Part shown: piece after piece, positions 14,158 to 15,372 of the stretch
How positions within the stretch are numbered: the first letter of the stretch is position 1
Layout of the letters: every line of letters starts with the position of its first letter
Assembly: GCA_030670015.1 (NCBI GenBank)
Contig: DAOVCM010000007.1
Location: forward strand, 1-15,372
Direction: 5' to 3'
Source: Candidatus Bathyarchaeota archaeon
GTDB taxonomy: Archaea; Thermoproteota; Bathyarchaeia; TCS64
Length of the DNA stretch: 15,372 nucleotides
Position numbers and translations under genes: made by a program
The notes under the pieces: model-generated
The model's input: only the letters and a program-made list of their open reading frames with translations
What the model was told of the DNA's origin: nothing
The model's database searches: none

Positions 14158-15372
14158 ATGTCTGAAGAAGAATTGGATGATGGACAAGCGGCTTCAGAAA
14201 TGTCGTCCTTGGTATTCAAGGATTTCTATCCAGTGAACCCTCCATTCGGATTCGTTGGTATTGACATCGATGAGAGCACGGGAAGGCTGAAATACATAAC
14301 TGTGGAGCCGACGTTCTCAGAAAAGGAGGCCATGATACTTGAATCGCTTAAGAACCTCCTCATAGAGAAGATGAACATCCCCCTCAAGGTTCTGAGGGAC
14401 GAGGAAAGCATGGAGGATTATCTAAAGGTCCAGCTTAAACAAGCTTTTAAAAGGTTCAAACGGAAGGTTGCGAAAGAGTCAGAGGAGAAGTTCATCTACT
14501 ACCTGAAAAGAGACTTCCTGGGCTATGGCAGGATAGACCTACTGATGCGTGACCAGAACATCGAGGATGTATCGTGCAACGGCTTCAACACACCTATCTA
14601 CGTCTGGCACAGAATCTTCGAGTCTATCCCAACGAACCTCGCTTATACATCGGAGGATGAACTTGCCGCCATAGTTACACGCCTCGCCCACAAAGCTGGT
14701 CACCAGATCTCAGTCGCTCATCCTATCCTCGAGGGAACCCTACCTGAGGGTTACAGGGTTCATCTGACTTTGGACGAGGTTTCGAAACGAGGGGCCACCT
14801 TCACTGTGCGGAAGTTCAGGGCCAACCCGTACACAATCATTGATCTTATCAATTTCGGTACATTATCACCCCAGATCGCCGCTTATCTCTGGGTGCTCGT
14901 GGAGAACCTCCGTAGCATAATGATCTGCGGGGCAACGGCGTCTGGAAAGACGGCTCTTCTCAACTCCATTAGCATGTTCATCCGGCCTGAGATGAAGGTT
15001 GTCACCATCGAGGAGGTCAGAGAGCTAAGATTACACGAGAACTGGATCCCCATGGTGACACGACCAAGCTACCAGCCTGGAGTGGAGGAGGTCACCTTGT
15101 TCACCCTACTAAAGTCAGCCCTTAGGCAACGCCCTGATTATATTATCGTCGGGGAGGTTAGGGGCGAGGAGGCATATACCCTGGTTCAGAGTATAGCCGT
15201 CGGTCACGGCGGTCTCTGCACAATCCACGCTGACAGCGTCGAATCGGCTATAAAACGCCTGCTAACAAGACCAATGAACATCCCAAAGATGATGCTCCCC
15301 CTCATGAACGTTCTACTGCAGATTAGGCGAGTGAAACTGAGGGACCAGATAGCCCGACGAGTCGTCACCGTC
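14158..15372 (+). CDS. Type IV pilus/archaellum-type secretion ATPase (ArlI/TadA/VirB11-like), 3' end outside window
   Basis: Hexameric cytoplasmic ATPase that powers filament assembly or secretion. The 405 codons seen run off the right edge. The start ATG 14158 has GAGGTG at 14145-14150, seven bases upstream. An N-terminal domain of about 220 residues (with DFLGYGRIDLLMRDQNIEDV, usual for this group) leads to the RecA-like core: Walker A GATASGKT (258-265), the Asp box ITIEEVRELRLH-like stretch (VTIEEVRELRLHENW), Walker B region RPDYIIVGEVRGEE (D327, catalytic E333), and the His box GHGGLCTIHADS (349-360). It follows two prepilins in the same direction, so it is the motor of that filament. 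The membrane platform protein (ArlJ/TadC-like) would be expected just beyond the window. Archaellum, adhesion pilus and secretion forms cannot be told apart from this part. Confidence 0.93.
   Translation, partial: MSEEELDDGQAASEMSSLVFKDFYPVNPPFGFVGIDIDESTGRLKYITVEPTFSEKEAMILESLKNLLIEKMNIPLKVLRDEESMEDYLKVQLKQAFKRFKRKVAKESEEKFIYYLKRDFLGYGRIDLLMRDQNIEDVSCNGFNTPIYVWHRIFESIPTNLAYTSEDELAAIVTRLAHKAGHQISVAHPILEGTLPEGYRVHLTLDEVSKRGATFTVRKFRANPYTIIDLINFGTLSPQIAAYLWVLVENLRSIMICGATASGKTALLNSISMFIRPEMKVVTIEEVRELRLHENWIPMVTRPSYQPGVEEVTLFTLLKSALRQRPDYIIVGEVRGEEAYTLVQSIAVGHGGLCTIHADSVESAIKRLLTRPMNIPKMMLPLMNVLLQIRRVKLRDQIARRVVTV

Noticed and set aside
1..15372. tRNA, rRNA, CRISPR array, insertion sequence or replication origin
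   Set aside because: No cloverleaf-type arms, no regularly spaced repeats, no transposase frame or terminal inverted repeats, and no origin-box clusters were seen on either strand.

Overview
The window is archaeal chromosome. Box A-like promoters of the form TTTTTATCC or TTTATATA sit in front of several genes, GAGGTG-type Shine-Dalgarno sites sit in front of many starts, and oligo-T runs follow genes. Three proteins have archaeal class III (prepilin) leaders, and a partial archaellum/type IV pilus-type secretion ATPase lies at the right end. Gene content (oligopeptide transporter, D-aminoacylase, peroxiredoxin, PAS/GAF histidine kinase, LamG/DUF2341 surface protein) would fit an uncultured, peptide-using TACK archaeon such as a Bathyarchaeia member. 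That placement is inference from gene content, not from a marker gene.

Left part (1-3463, + strand): the 3' part of an OPT-family oligopeptide transporter, then a complete D-aminoacylase-family amidohydrolase. Together they suggest uptake and deacylation of small or D-amino-acid-containing peptides. Next (3628-4631) are a 59-residue winged-helix protein and a three-cysteine archaeal Prx6-type peroxiredoxin, each with its own likely promoter. Then (4811-5784) come two overlapping genes for membrane proteins of unknown function, probably one transcript. They converge on a minus-strand DDAH-family guanidino hydrolase (5865-6617).

Middle (6618-10314): a roughly 500-base intergenic region with small inverted repeats precedes a 905-residue hybrid-sensor-like histidine kinase, with two membrane segments, duplicated PAS-GAF modules, HisKA and HATPase. 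A stand-alone receiver protein follows 22 bases later. Its strong Shine-Dalgarno site overlaps the only canonical start codon, so initiation may be at AUA.

Right part (10315-15372): a type IV pilus/surface-adhesion locus. A large pilin-like protein carries DUF2341, LamG and a C-terminal beta domain. It lies in a more AT-rich stretch and is preceded by a cluster of TCGCA/TGCGA dyads next to its likely promoter. A small minus-strand membrane protein, with what may be a gene remnant upstream of it, interrupts the locus. It is followed by two small prepilin-like genes and a pilus/archaellum-type ATPase that runs off the window. The two-component pair next to the pilus locus suggests signal-dependent control of surface structures, but this rests on adjacency only.
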